From Sphingomonas sp. DG1-23 (lineage in GTDB: Bacteria; Pseudomonadota; Alphaproteobacteria; Sphingomonadales; Sphingomonadaceae): 64,000 bases of DNA. The stretch is taken from contig NZ_JAVAMA010000002.1 of assembly GCF_030730875.1 (NCBI RefSeq), forward strand, positions 248,001-312,000, in the 5' to 3' direction. The translations under genes were made by a program, and so were the position numbers. The notes beneath the pieces were generated by a model. The model was not told the origin of the DNA. It did no database searches and saw only the letters and a program-made list of their open reading frames with translations. Shown here one piece after another: positions 18,936 through 27,808 of the stretch (positions are counted from its first letter, which is position 1; each line of letters opens with the position of its first letter).

Positions 18936-19349
18936 GTGAAGTGGCTCCCTATTCAGGATACATTTCGAATAATTCTGCTATTTTCATCCGAAGAGTCAAG
19001 AAAGACCATATCGCGGTACCGCGCCGTCGCAAGAAATTCATTAACAGGACTGGCCGATGAATCTGTTGCATTTGCTTCCGAAGCCACAATCTCATCTACA
19101 CGAGAGCCGGCACAAGGCACACGAAAGCGTGATCGTGACCGGGCAGAGCGCATTAGACTGGCGGGAGGGCCGAGGCTTTCTTTGAGAAAGCGTGCTGTCG
19201 CCCTCGCTCGAGAACGAGGTGAGGTTCGCACGAAGGACCTCACCGATATCGGCGTTCACCGCTGCTATTTAGCTCGCATGTGCGACGAGGGCTTGCTCGT
19301 GAAGGTCGGCTATGGCCGTTATCGCGCGGCAACTCCGAAGGCGGGTTGA
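18936..19349 (+). CDS. Short AbiEi N-terminal-domain-like frame, probably a remnant
   Basis: A 137-codon frame from GTG 18936. Only the last ~55 residues look protein-like: SLRKRAVALARERGEVRTK, then LARMCDEGLLVKVGYGRY. This is the winged-helix pattern at the N-terminus of AbiEi-type (type IV) antitoxins. The expected large C-terminal domain is missing, because the frame stops right after the wing. The first ~80 codons are low quality and AT-richer than neighbours. It is either a free-standing small DNA-binding protein or the broken 5' part of an antitoxin gene at the island edge. Confidence 0.4.
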   Translation: MKWLPIQDTFRIILLFSSEESRKTISRYRAVARNSLTGLADESVAFASEATISSTREPAQGTRKRDRDRAERIRLAGGPRLSLRKRAVALARERGEVRTKDLTDIGVHRCYLARMCDEGLLVKVGYGRYRAATPKAG

Positions 19350-19735
19350 TCGACTCGACCATTCAAAGAGCCGGGCTCTGAAATCCTCAGAGACCGAGAC
19401 CAGTGTCGTCCCAACCGCGTAGCTTCAATCGAGCCTGTGGCACATCCGGTCAAACCGGCAGTTCAGAACCCGATCAAAGCGCGGCACCGCCGGTTTTCTC
19501 CGATCCGTCGCACTGATTACGTCGGCTCCGGCTCACCTTCAACAGCAAGGGCACTGAAGTGCCGGTTGTGCTGATCTCGGACGAAATGGACGGCAATTCG
19601 CTGCCAGGCGCGGTCAGCATCGTCGAAGCGAAGCATCAGCGACGTTGAAGGTCATTACGCTATCGCATCAAACGGACGCTTCTGCTCAAGAGCGCGTCCC
19701 TCGGAAAGGGAGGGAAACCGCAACAGGAGTATACG
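19350..19735. other. Stretch without a recognised gene
   Basis: There is no complete gene. A 43-codon stop-to-stop frame at 19517-19648 (+) has a protein-like ending (EVPVVLISDEMDGNSLPG) but no start codon, and may be the tail of a lost gene. The last 20 bases hold the Shine-Dalgarno (AGGAG) of the recombinase. Confidence 0.5.
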
Positions 19736-21301
19736 TTGGCGCGTCCGAGAAGTGCAGTTAGCCGTTACAAACATCGTAAGAACAACCCTAACCTCAGTGT
19801 CCGCGAAGCGGTCCTTTATGCCCGGGTCTCGACCCCCGACCAGCAGCGCGAAGGCTATTCCATACCTGCTCAGGTCAAGCTGCTGGAGGACTATGCGGCG
19901 TTGAACGGCATCGTCGTCGTATCAAGCCACGTTGATGTGGAAACGGCTCGGAAGAGTGGCCGGACCGCTTTCGGCAACATGCTCCGCTATCTCAAGCGGC
20001 ACCCGGACGTTCGGATCATTCTCGTCGAGAAGACCGATCGGCTTTATCGCAACCTGAAGGACTGGGCGATCATCGACGATCTCGGCGTCGAGGTGCATTT
20101 CGTCAAAGAGAACGTCGTGATGTCCGAGGGCTGTCGGTCTTCCGAGAAGTTTGTCCATGGCATCAAGGTGCTGATGGCCAAGGCCTATATCGACAACCTT
20201 TCCGAAGAGACGCGCAAAGGCATGATCGAGAAGGCGCAGCAGGGGCATTGGCCGAGCTTCGCGCCGATTGGTTATCTCAACATCAGAAACGGGCAGGGGA
20301 GGAACGTCATTGTCGCCGATCCGCAACTCGGCCCGATCGTAGCACGCATATTCGATTGGTATGCCACGGGACTCTATTCGCTGAAGGACGTCACAGCCAA
20401 GGCCCGGGACGCCGGCATGCGCTACCGAAAGAGCGGCCGACCCGTCGGCGTCAGCACCGTTCATCATATGCTGCGAAACCGGCTTTACGCGGGCTCGTTC
20501 GAGTGGCGCGGAGAAACCTATCAGGGCATCCACGAGCCGCTCGTTTCGGCCGACACCTGGGAAGCGGTTCAGCAGACCCTTGATGGACGGAGTGCCAGCA
20601 ATACGCGAGCAAAACCGCGTCGTTTCCCGTTCACAGGTCTGGTCAAGTGCGGACATTGCGGTTGCGCGCTGGTCGCGCAGATCCAGAAGGGGAAATACAT
20701 CTACTATCGGTGCTCGGGTTTCCGCGGAAAATGCCCCGAGCGGTTCGTTCGACAGGAGGTGCTCGAGGAGCATTTCGTCGATTTGCTGAGAACGCTGCGG
20801 TGCGACAGGCCGCTATTCGAGGACATCCGTGCTGAGCTCGAGCAAGCTCGGTCGGGGGAGGAGTTGCCTGCCGGTCGAGTGACAGCGCTTCGGCAGCGCG
20901 ATCCTTCACCAGGCACCTCCGGCGCCTTGCTGCGCGATGGCCTTGCCTTGCTGGACATGGGTCGGACGGCGCATTTGCAACTCGCAAACCTTCCCGATGA
21001 GATGAAGCAGCAAGTGTTGAGTCTCGTGTTCCTGCGATGCTCCTGGGCGAACGGGGAACTGACCGGGCAGTTCAATTCGCCGTTCAATATCCTTGCGGGT
21101 TACGTGGCGGAGGCTGCTACAAGGGGAGGGCGGTCACCCTTGATGACGCAGCTTTCGGACGCCTTCTACCATGCGACGCCGGAAATTCGGTTGCTTATAG
21201 CACGGTATAACGCGATCGGTCGGACAGATGGAAAGTTGGGCGATCCCCGATCTACATCTGCAATCGATCCGGTGTCCGCCGCGACGAGGCTCGCCGCCTG
21301 A
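19736..21301 (+). CDS. Large serine recombinase (site-specific integrase)
   Basis: A 521-residue serine integrase. The resolvase catalytic domain starts with VLYARVSTPDQQ, where Ser32 is the predicted nucleophile. The recombinase domain follows, and a zinc ribbon is visible near residues 304-330 (CGHCGCAL ... YYRCSGFRGKCPE). The start is TTG 19736 with AGGAG six bases upstream. It lies near the left end of the island, where an integrase would sit next to its attachment site, and probably moved the island. Its C-terminal coiled-coil region looks short (about residues 365-430). Confidence 0.9.
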   Translation: MARPRSAVSRYKHRKNNPNLSVREAVLYARVSTPDQQREGYSIPAQVKLLEDYAALNGIVVVSSHVDVETARKSGRTAFGNMLRYLKRHPDVRIILVEKTDRLYRNLKDWAIIDDLGVEVHFVKENVVMSEGCRSSEKFVHGIKVLMAKAYIDNLSEETRKGMIEKAQQGHWPSFAPIGYLNIRNGQGRNVIVADPQLGPIVARIFDWYATGLYSLKDVTAKARDAGMRYRKSGRPVGVSTVHHMLRNRLYAGSFEWRGETYQGIHEPLVSADTWEAVQQTLDGRSASNTRAKPRRFPFTGLVKCGHCGCALVAQIQKGKYIYYRCSGFRGKCPERFVRQEVLEEHFVDLLRTLRCDRPLFEDIRAELEQARSGEELPAGRVTALRQRDPSPGTSGALLRDGLALLDMGRTAHLQLANLPDEMKQQVLSLVFLRCSWANGELTGQFNSPFNILAGYVAEAATRGGRSPLMTQLSDAFYHATPEIRLLIARYNAIGRTDGKLGDPRSTSAIDPVSAATRLAA

Positions 21302-21378
21302 TCGTTGCAACCGCTCGGCGACGCCGCCGATATCTCGAGAGCGTTGGTTCGACGAAACAGCAGGGCGGTTGCCAGCAA

Positions 21379-21759
21379 ATGTTCGATGGAGGCTATATTC
21401 CCTTTTTCAGTAGAGAAGATTTCGAGGGTATCCCCAGCAGCCGAGCTTATCGGGCCCGCAAGCAGTTTGAAGCTGTCGTTGATCGGGCAATCGGTGATCG
21501 GGTGAGGTCCGATGGAGCCTGCGGCGTCGACCTATGGTCGGCGCTCACCAATGTCGAATGGCACGGATCCGATGACCAGATTGTCTCCTATTCTTTTCGC
21601 GCGGCGGGCGATCTCGTCACTTGGGTGCGAGAGGAAGGCAATTATATCGAATGGTACTGCAGTGGCGAGCCGGGCATTGTTGCTGCCTGGATCAGCGGCG
21701 CACTCGCGCGTGAGGGATGGTCATGGGCGCCGACAACGCGCTCCAACTCTGAGTCATAG
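21379..21759 (+). CDS. Hypothetical protein
   Basis: A 126-residue frame from ATG 21379, 78 bases after the recombinase. It has no recognised domain. It is mixed alpha/beta with several tryptophans and tyrosines (e.g. NYIEWYCSGEPGIVAAWI), acidic overall, with no signal peptide or transmembrane segment. Codon use is less GC-biased than the backbone, in line with acquired DNA. Its position between the recombinase and the AbiEi-like gene gives no clear hint of function. Confidence 0.55.
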   Translation: MFDGGYIPFFSREDFEGIPSSRAYRARKQFEAVVDRAIGDRVRSDGACGVDLWSALTNVEWHGSDDQIVSYSFRAAGDLVTWVREEGNYIEWYCSGEPGIVAAWISGALAREGWSWAPTTRSNSES

Positions 21760-21826
21760 TCGGACGCGCGCAGTTGCGAGAACAATCGACGAGCGCTTGG
21801 CTCGGCTTCGACATCATCGAGTTGGC

Positions 21827-22777
21827 TCAGCCGAGCGTGGTAGCGGGGAGAGCTGCATCGTCGACGTTGATCGAGAGCATCCAGCGCGCCGAGAAACGGG
21901 GTGCATAGGGTGCGCTAGGGTCGAGCTTGCGCGAACCGCCGCGCTGCGCGTCGGACACCCAGGCGTCGATCCGAGGATCCTCGATCCCGAGCATTTCCTG
22001 AAGCAGATATCCGGCCCGCACACGGACGATCTTCTCGTCGCTCGCGGCTATCGCCTCGATGATCGCGTCACGGTGACTGGTCGCATGGGTGCGCCAGAGC
22101 TCGACCATGGCCGGCATTCCGCCGCACCAGCCCGGCGCGGCGAGTGTGTCACGAAAACTCACGCCGATCGGCGTGACACGTATCGGGCCTGGCCCTAGCT
22201 GGTCCCGGGAAAGTGGAGTGCGGGTTTCGTGACGGTGCACCGTCATGCCGCGGATCTGGGCGTGAGGTTGTGGCCGGGTGAGCGAGAAGGGCAGGTCGTC
22301 CTCGTCGGCGTCCTCGAGTTCGAAGCCGAGCGCGGCAGTCATTTCGGCACGCGCTTGCGCCGACCAAAGCCCGCGCTCTGGAGTCGAAACCTGCAATTTG
22401 GACGTTTCAGGAGCCAAGCGATGCACGGCAAGTGCGCTGGCATGCGAGAGATAGCAAAAGGGATCGGCGTCGAGCATCACTTGCGCGGCATCGCCGTCAC
22501 ACACCGTGTAGAGCAGCGACTGGAAGTCCTTGTCGCGGATCAGCCGGTCACTCGGCGGCTGCCCGCCCAATGCATAGGTGGGATCCCAGGTCGCTTCCGA
22601 CAGCAATTTGCGCGCGCGGCGCGCGGAGAGGTGGCGATTACGCGGCGGGATCGGCGTGCCGCGATAGCCCCGCTCGAGGAAGAGCTGCCGCGCCAGTAGG
22701 AAGATATCCCACTCGGACGCAATGGCGCGGCCGGTGTCGCGCACCATCTGCACAAGGATCGATGCTGCGGGGTTCAT
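21827..22777 (-). CDS. AbiEi-like (type IV antitoxin family) regulator
   Basis: A 316-residue protein. An N-terminal helical segment LARQLFLERGYRGTPIPPRN is followed by a domain with ADPFCYLSHASALAVHRLAP and LQVSTPERGLW, the pattern of AbiEi antitoxins (a 'shared locus, same height' motif before a promoter-like beta sheet). AbiEi proteins bind inverted repeats in their own promoter; here two 47-bp perfect palindromes lie just upstream of the start. The usual AbiEii nucleotidyltransferase toxin is absent. The neighbour across the palindromes is a Fic protein. The family call is moderate. Confidence 0.55.
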   Translation of the reverse strand: MNPAASILVQMVRDTGRAIASEWDIFLLARQLFLERGYRGTPIPPRNRHLSARRARKLLSEATWDPTYALGGQPPSDRLIRDKDFQSLLYTVCDGDAAQVMLDADPFCYLSHASALAVHRLAPETSKLQVSTPERGLWSAQARAEMTAALGFELEDADEDDLPFSLTRPQPHAQIRGMTVHRHETRTPLSRDQLGPGPIRVTPIGVSFRDTLAAPGWCGGMPAMVELWRTHATSHRDAIIEAIAASDEKIVRVRAGYLLQEMLGIEDPRIDAWVSDAQRGGSRKLDPSAPYAPRFSARWMLSINVDDAALPATTLG

Positions 22778-22786
22778 ACCAATACT

Positions 22787-22833
22787 ATCGACGACTGGGG
22801 CGATGTCCTAAGGACATCGCCCCAGTCGTCGAT
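22787..22833. promoter_or_regulatory. Perfect 47-bp palindrome 1 (23-bp arms)
   Basis: Arms at 22787-22809 and 22811-22833 are exact reverse complements around A22810. The centre reads GTCCTAAGGAC. It lies 9 bases upstream of the AbiEi-like start on the - strand and 224 bases before the Fic start. It is probably an operator or a transcript hairpin for the divergent pair. Confidence 0.85.
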
Positions 22834-22856
22834 TCTGTCAAGCTGCGTTACGAGCC

Positions 22857-22903
22857 TGCGCCCCAATGACCGCTGTCCTTAGGACAGCGGTCATTGGGGC
22901 GCA
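22857..22903. promoter_or_regulatory. Perfect 47-bp palindrome 2 (23-bp arms)
   Basis: Arms at 22857-22879 and 22881-22903 are exact reverse complements around T22880. It shares the core TGTCCT-n-AGGACA with palindrome 1 but has different outer arms. The CGCCCCA block present in both is in the opposite orientation relative to the centre. Centres are 70 bp apart, and each palindrome is followed by TGTCAAG. The paired layout suggests cooperative binding by one regulator. Confidence 0.85.
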
Positions 22904-23056
22904 CTTGTCAAGTACGATTGAGAAGCCTAGGGGTGAACTAACCGGACATTGAATCGGACATTTGATAGGATGTTGTATAGGCTGGTTTCGCCACCATATG
23001 GCTAAATTCTGCGGTTTGTGAAACTCTTTGAACTGGACTCCAAAGCGGACATTTCA

Positions 23057-24250
23057 ATGACACAGGATCGCGGTGAAACAATCGATTCGATGCAGCCGAT
23101 GCGGATCGGCGATGGGTCACCGCGCCTCGGCGAGGTGCGCGATCTTGCGGTCGACCTCGCGCTTAAAGCAGCCGCGTTTCGCTCGAGCCTGCCGGTCGGC
23201 GTTCGGACCGCGCTCGCCCAGCTCGTGCGAGCGATGAACTGCTATTACAGCAACCTGATCGAAGGGCACGACACCCACCCGATCGACATCGAGCGCGCAC
23301 TGCGCGGCGATCTTAGCGCCGATCCGGTCAAACGAGACCTGCAGATTGAGGCGCGCGCGCACATTGCGGTCCAGCAGTGGATCGACGACGGCGGGCTTGC
23401 CGGCCGGGCACATACTCGCGCGGGACTCGAAGAGACGCATCGGCGCTTCTGCGCCGAACTCCCGGAAGATCTCCTCTGGGTCGAAATGCCCGATGGCGAG
23501 CGGGTCCGTGTCGAGCCCGGGCGCTTGCGGGAGCGTGACGTCAAGGTCGGACGCCATATCGCGGTCAGTCCCGGCGCTGTGCCGCGCTTCGTCGAGCATT
23601 TCGAATGGGCCTATGGCCGGCTCGGCCGCAGCGATGCCATCGTCGCGGTCGCGGCCGCGCATCACCGCTTCGTGTGGATCCACCCCTTTCTCGATGGTAA
23701 TGGCCGCGTCGCTCGGCTGATGTCGCACGCGATGATGCTCGACGCGCTTGATACTGGCGGCGTCTGGTCGGTGGCGCGCGGGCTGGGGCGCACCGCCGAG
23801 CGCTACAAACAGCATCTCGCTGCCTGCGACTTGCCGCGTCGCAACGATCTCGATGGCCGCGGCGCATTAAGCGAGGAGGAGCTTGCCCGCTTCACCGCCT
23901 ATTTCCTCCAGATCTGCATCGACCAGGTCGAGTTCATGGCGCGCCTCGTCGAACCGGACCGCCTGCGCGCGCGCATTCATCAATGGGTGGGCGAGGAAGC
24001 GGCGCTCGGCAACCTGCCGGCTAAAGCGGCGAATGTCTTGGACGCGGTGCTGTATCGCGGCGAGCTGCCGCGCGGCGAACTCGAGGGGATCGTCGGTACG
24101 GGCGACCGTCAGGCCCGCCGGGTGGCCGCCACGCTTGTCGACATGGGAGTGCTGGTTTCGGAAAGTTCTCGCGCGCCGCTGCGCATCGCCTTTCCCGCAG
24201 CGCTCGCATCGCGCTGGATGCCCGGGCTGTTCCCCGACCGCCCAAGCTAA
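23057..24250 (+). CDS. Fic family protein with N-terminal inhibitory motif
   Basis: A Fic-domain enzyme of 397 residues. The catalytic motif HPFLDGNGRVAR (residues ~209-220) is complete, so NMP transfer (AMPylation) to a hydroxyl side chain is expected. The inhibitory helix motif (S/T)xxxE(G/N) is present as SNLIEG at residues 65-70, marking a class II, self-inhibited Fic protein. A C-terminal winged-helix region (residues ~330-390, GELPRGELEGIVGTGDRQARR) could bind DNA. The start is ATG 23057; GTG 23018 is an upstream alternative. It is divergent from the AbiEi-like gene. Confidence 0.85.
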   Translation: MTQDRGETIDSMQPMRIGDGSPRLGEVRDLAVDLALKAAAFRSSLPVGVRTALAQLVRAMNCYYSNLIEGHDTHPIDIERALRGDLSADPVKRDLQIEARAHIAVQQWIDDGGLAGRAHTRAGLEETHRRFCAELPEDLLWVEMPDGERVRVEPGRLRERDVKVGRHIAVSPGAVPRFVEHFEWAYGRLGRSDAIVAVAAAHHRFVWIHPFLDGNGRVARLMSHAMMLDALDTGGVWSVARGLGRTAERYKQHLAACDLPRRNDLDGRGALSEEELARFTAYFLQICIDQVEFMARLVEPDRLRARIHQWVGEEAALGNLPAKAANVLDAVLYRGELPRGELEGIVGTGDRQARRVAATLVDMGVLVSESSRAPLRIAFPAALASRWMPGLFPDRPS

Positions 24251-24489
24251 CAAGGTTGGGCAATGCGTCCTGGGATCAGCCTATCGCATTGCAGTGAATG
24301 CGAGTGTGTCCACGCCGCTTTCACGCGGGGCAGTTTATTCCGTGTCTGCTTCGCATCGACCGGTGGGACGGCGCCGAAGTTTGCGATTACGGCAGCTAGG
24401 ACCGGGCAAAAAGTTGCCTTTGCCGGACTGACCTAGAGAACGATTGGAAGCCAATTGCGCGAGCCAATCTAAACTTGCAGGAGGACGTC

Positions 24490-25725
24490 GTGGCGCGCGT
24501 ATTCACCAGGCAGGCGTTCTACGAGTTGGTGTGGTCAAAGCCGATCACGCATGTTGCTAAGGACTTCGCTCTTTCGGACGTCGCGGTCCACAAGATCTGC
24601 CGTAAGCACGACATTCCAACGCCGCCGCTCGGATGGTGGGCCAAGAAGCAGGCGGGCAAGCCCGTCAAACAGACACCTCTTCCAGACAGCGGCCCGGGAG
24701 TCTCCGACCGTATCGTGATCGCGGCTCCTGTGCTGGGTTCCGAACCGAGCACCATTGCAACCATACGCGAAGAGGCGCGGTTGCGGGTGAGCGGGTTGTC
24801 CACTGAAGCTGACGCCGATGCCGTCCCCGATCCAATCGTTGCGCAGACAATCGCAACTCTGCGCAAAGCTAAGCCGTCAGCCAAGGGTGTCATCGAGGTT
24901 TCCGGGGCAGGCTTGATCCGGTGCGAGATCGGACCCGCCTCTGTCGATCGCCTGGAGACAATCCTCTCGCGGATTGTTGCAGCGGCGGCAGCGCAGGGCT
25001 TTATCCTGCAGGCAACCAAGATAGGGGCGGGCTTCTTCGGAGATGGCGAGACCATCTCGGTGGGCGTCACGGAGACGGTAAAGCGCGTAAAGCACGTGCT
25101 GACGGCGAACGAGCAGAAGGAAATGGACGCCTGGGAGAGGAAGGCCGAGCGTCGGTACCGGAATCCCCACCGGCACTGGGAGTTCGAGATGCGTCCGATA
25201 TTCGACGAATGGGATTACGTCTGCACTGGTCAGATCGGATTTGAGATGGAGTCGGTTCACGTTCTCGGCCGGCAGGGACCTCGAAGCACCTTCCGCGACG
25301 CTAAGGTGCAGCGGCTCGACAGCTTAGCAGAGGATATCTCGGTGGCGCTAGCCGTGCTCGCTGTCGCGAAGCGCGAGGAGCGCATGCGACGGGAGGAAGC
25401 GGAGCGTGTGCGGCTGGAGGAGAAACGCGTCCGCGAGCAGCCGCTGCGGGCGAAGTTCATCGAAGACAGACGGCGGGAGGGGTTGGAAGCGGTCTTGGCA
25501 GACATAGCAGATCTCGACCGCTTGCGCCGACTGCTGCGCGGGCTCGACGCGATCGAGACCAATAGCGGATCGCGACGCGTCGCGGTGTTCTTGGCTTGGG
25601 CGCGCGACGAACTGGCAGCACGTGAGCAGGCATTCTCAGCGGAGGGGTTGGAGCACCGTTTTGAGGAAGCGCGGCTCTTTGGCGATGACGACGACCATTC
25701 GTTCAAATCGCCATACTGGTATTAA
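24490..25725 (+). CDS. Island-type hypothetical protein with N-terminal HTH and C-terminal coiled coil
   Basis: A 411-residue protein. The start GTG 24490 has a strong AGGAGG five bases upstream. Residues ~3-50 (RQAFYELVWSKPITHVAKDF, then SDVAVHKICRKHDIPTPP) form a helix-turn-helix-like domain followed by GWWAKKQAGK. The middle is alpha/beta, and residues ~295-340 are a charged coiled coil (REERMRREEAERVRLEEKR). I recognise the N-terminal pattern from uncharacterised proteins of integrative elements; no enzymatic motif is seen. It stands alone between Fic and the phosphorothioation locus. Confidence 0.65.
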   Translation: MARVFTRQAFYELVWSKPITHVAKDFALSDVAVHKICRKHDIPTPPLGWWAKKQAGKPVKQTPLPDSGPGVSDRIVIAAPVLGSEPSTIATIREEARLRVSGLSTEADADAVPDPIVAQTIATLRKAKPSAKGVIEVSGAGLIRCEIGPASVDRLETILSRIVAAAAAQGFILQATKIGAGFFGDGETISVGVTETVKRVKHVLTANEQKEMDAWERKAERRYRNPHRHWEFEMRPIFDEWDYVCTGQIGFEMESVHVLGRQGPRSTFRDAKVQRLDSLAEDISVALAVLAVAKREERMRREEAERVRLEEKRVREQPLRAKFIEDRRREGLEAVLADIADLDRLRRLLRGLDAIETNSGSRRVAVFLAWARDELAAREQAFSAEGLEHRFEEARLFGDDDDHSFKSPYWY

Positions 25726-25875
25726 TGCAGGGGCAGCGTCGTTAGAGCGAGATCGACCGCTTCGCGCCCCATAGCCGCCGTTCACCCCGGCTGAGGATCT
25801 GCCGAAAGCAGACGCTCGTTGATGCCGGCGACGAATTAGCTACTGGGTGAAGAGCGGAGGCGATGGCCTCACGGG

Positions 25876-27807
25876 TTATCCAGGGTTGTCGACAACGTCG
25901 TCAACCGGCTGTTTCATGGAAACAATTATTTGACACCACGGGGCCTTCGTTCCCGCGACCTCAGGCCCAAGCGTGCTCAGTACTCCGTAGGTCAGTTCGC
26001 CGTCCTGTTGACCGGCGCGGCAGAGCTTTTCCAAGAAGGCAATTTCCTGCTCCGGTTTAAGGAGGGCCTTCATTTCACCCTGTGCGCTATCGTGAACCTT
26101 GGCGCCGCTGGAGGCCAGCAGGGTGAGAATCTCGTTTGCGAAGCTGCGCCGGTACACAATTCGGGGCCGGTCGCTGCCACCGCGCTTTGGTATCACAGCG
26201 CACGATGCATCGTTGTCCGCGCCGGGCTCCAGACGGATCGGTCCGTCCTTGCCGCGCACCACCACGACCGCCTTGGCGTTTACGGCCATGGCCGGCGCGA
26301 CGGCGAGCCCGACGCGCCCGAACTCGTTGAGCACCCGGCGCTGAAGTTCGTATGCGTACAGCGGGCGCAGCGTCCCTATTAAGCGATAGCCGTTTTCCTT
26401 GCCGACGTCCCCGTATTCGACGGTGCGGATGTCCTTCACGTTCCACGTCACATTCGACATCGCGCCATCATGGATCAGGAAGTCTGCAACCGAGGTGTCA
26501 GGCCCGGAGAGGGGGTTGAGCTTGCCGACCACAAGTGTCAGCCGCGGCGCGGAGCGGCGTCCGTGGGGCGGACGCGCAACTAGGTCGCATTCGGGCGTGA
26601 TGACCGCGAGCACCTCGCCTGCGTCACCGCCGACGTACATGTCACCGACGCGCATGTCCTGTCCCTCGCGCTCTGGTCGCGCGTCGACCCGGGCACGGTA
26701 GAACAGTTCCGCCACGCCCTCCGTCGCGCCGTCGAAGGCGCCTTCGATTTGGCTTCCCGGCTTCCCCTTTGCCGCCGCGTCGTCCAACACCGTCCAGCTC
26801 GCCTCTTCCCATTTGACGTTGCGGGCGACGGCATCGACGAGCACCTCTCCGAAGAACCACTCCAGATAGGAACTCAGGGGCTGTCCCTCCTCAGCGAGCC
26901 GGAAGCGGGACAGATACGCGAAGTCCTTCAGCTCGAGCTCGGTGATGGTCCGCCACACGCTTCCGATGGCCGCGTCGACACCGTCCTTCCAATGCGTGAG
27001 TGCATCCTCGACGGCGCCGGCGAAGAGATGGCGCTGCGCCATGTCGAGCAGCGCGTCTGCCGCCGCCGGCTCAACGTCGATCTTTCCGCCGTCGTCCTCC
27101 TTGAGGTCGTCCTTGGCCATGTAAGCGAAGCGGCTCGCGAAGATCGGGCGCTTCGCGTCTCGCACCTCGCGTCGAAAGTCGTCCGCACGGCCGGCAACGG
27201 CGTGGGACGACATAAGCATCACCGACGGTCCGGCTCCAGGCTGCGCGTCGAGCACGGCTCGTAGGGCGCGCAGCGAAGCGCCGCGCGCTTCGGCGCCTTC
27301 GGGGCCGTCGGGATCGGATTCGGGCGTAAAGCGTCGGTCCAGGTAGTAGTCGATGAACACCACTTGGGCATCGTCGCCCGCCAGTTCGGCGGTCTGGTCG
27401 TTGGACCCGATCCGTACGACGCTCAGGCCCGGGCACTGGCCGAGCAGCTTCAGCAGCGGCCGGACATAACTGAGGTTCGAACCCTTCAGGACGTCGAAGC
27501 GCCCAGCGGGGTCGAAGCGCTTGTCGAACTTCTCGACGAAGCGCGCATAGAGTTTCGCAACGACCCCGACCAGCGCTTCCTCGCTGTATTCCGTCCGCAT
27601 CAGCGCATCGGCTGCGGCGGCTGCCTCCTCGTCGGATACCTTCGACCGCTTTCGCGCCCAGGCGTGGTCGTCCTTCGTCAGGAGATCGAGCAGCGGACCC
27701 GCATCGTCGTCACCAACGCCGGGCGGATCGAATGCATCGTCGATCACGACCACTTTACTGATGCCACCCTGCTTGATTGCCGTGACGATCCGTGCCGCCT
27801 GATCCAT
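25876..27807 (-). CDS. Receiver-domain protein paired with the dual-GHKL kinase
   Basis: A 643-residue protein with a complete receiver fold in its first ~235 residues: acidic pair in KVVVIDDAF (D23-D24), phosphoacceptor in VVFIDYYLDRR (D153), switch Ser in VMLMSSH (200-201) and Lys in AYMAKDDL (K232). About 100 residues are inserted between the first and third strands, unlike ordinary response regulators. The ~400-residue C-terminus has no known output domain; a cysteine-containing stretch VITPECDLVARP lies near residue 405. It starts one base after the kinase stop, so the two are translationally coupled and should form a phosphorelay. Confidence 0.7.
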   Translation of the reverse strand: MDQAARIVTAIKQGGISKVVVIDDAFDPPGVGDDDAGPLLDLLTKDDHAWARKRSKVSDEEAAAAADALMRTEYSEEALVGVVAKLYARFVEKFDKRFDPAGRFDVLKGSNLSYVRPLLKLLGQCPGLSVVRIGSNDQTAELAGDDAQVVFIDYYLDRRFTPESDPDGPEGAEARGASLRALRAVLDAQPGAGPSVMLMSSHAVAGRADDFRREVRDAKRPIFASRFAYMAKDDLKEDDGGKIDVEPAAADALLDMAQRHLFAGAVEDALTHWKDGVDAAIGSVWRTITELELKDFAYLSRFRLAEEGQPLSSYLEWFFGEVLVDAVARNVKWEEASWTVLDDAAAKGKPGSQIEGAFDGATEGVAELFYRARVDARPEREGQDMRVGDMYVGGDAGEVLAVITPECDLVARPPHGRRSAPRLTLVVGKLNPLSGPDTSVADFLIHDGAMSNVTWNVKDIRTVEYGDVGKENGYRLIGTLRPLYAYELQRRVLNEFGRVGLAVAPAMAVNAKAVVVVRGKDGPIRLEPGADNDASCAVIPKRGGSDRPRIVYRRSFANEILTLLASSGAKVHDSAQGEMKALLKPEQEIAFLEKLCRAGQQDGELTYGVLSTLGPEVAGTKAPWCQIIVSMKQPVDDVVDNPG

Positions 27808-27808
27808 G

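Noticed and set aside
20833..20860. Similarity of GAGCAAGCTCGG in the recombinase gene to the CTCCCC repeats
   Set aside because: Only about 13 bases match and the palindrome is not extended, so no insertion is supported.
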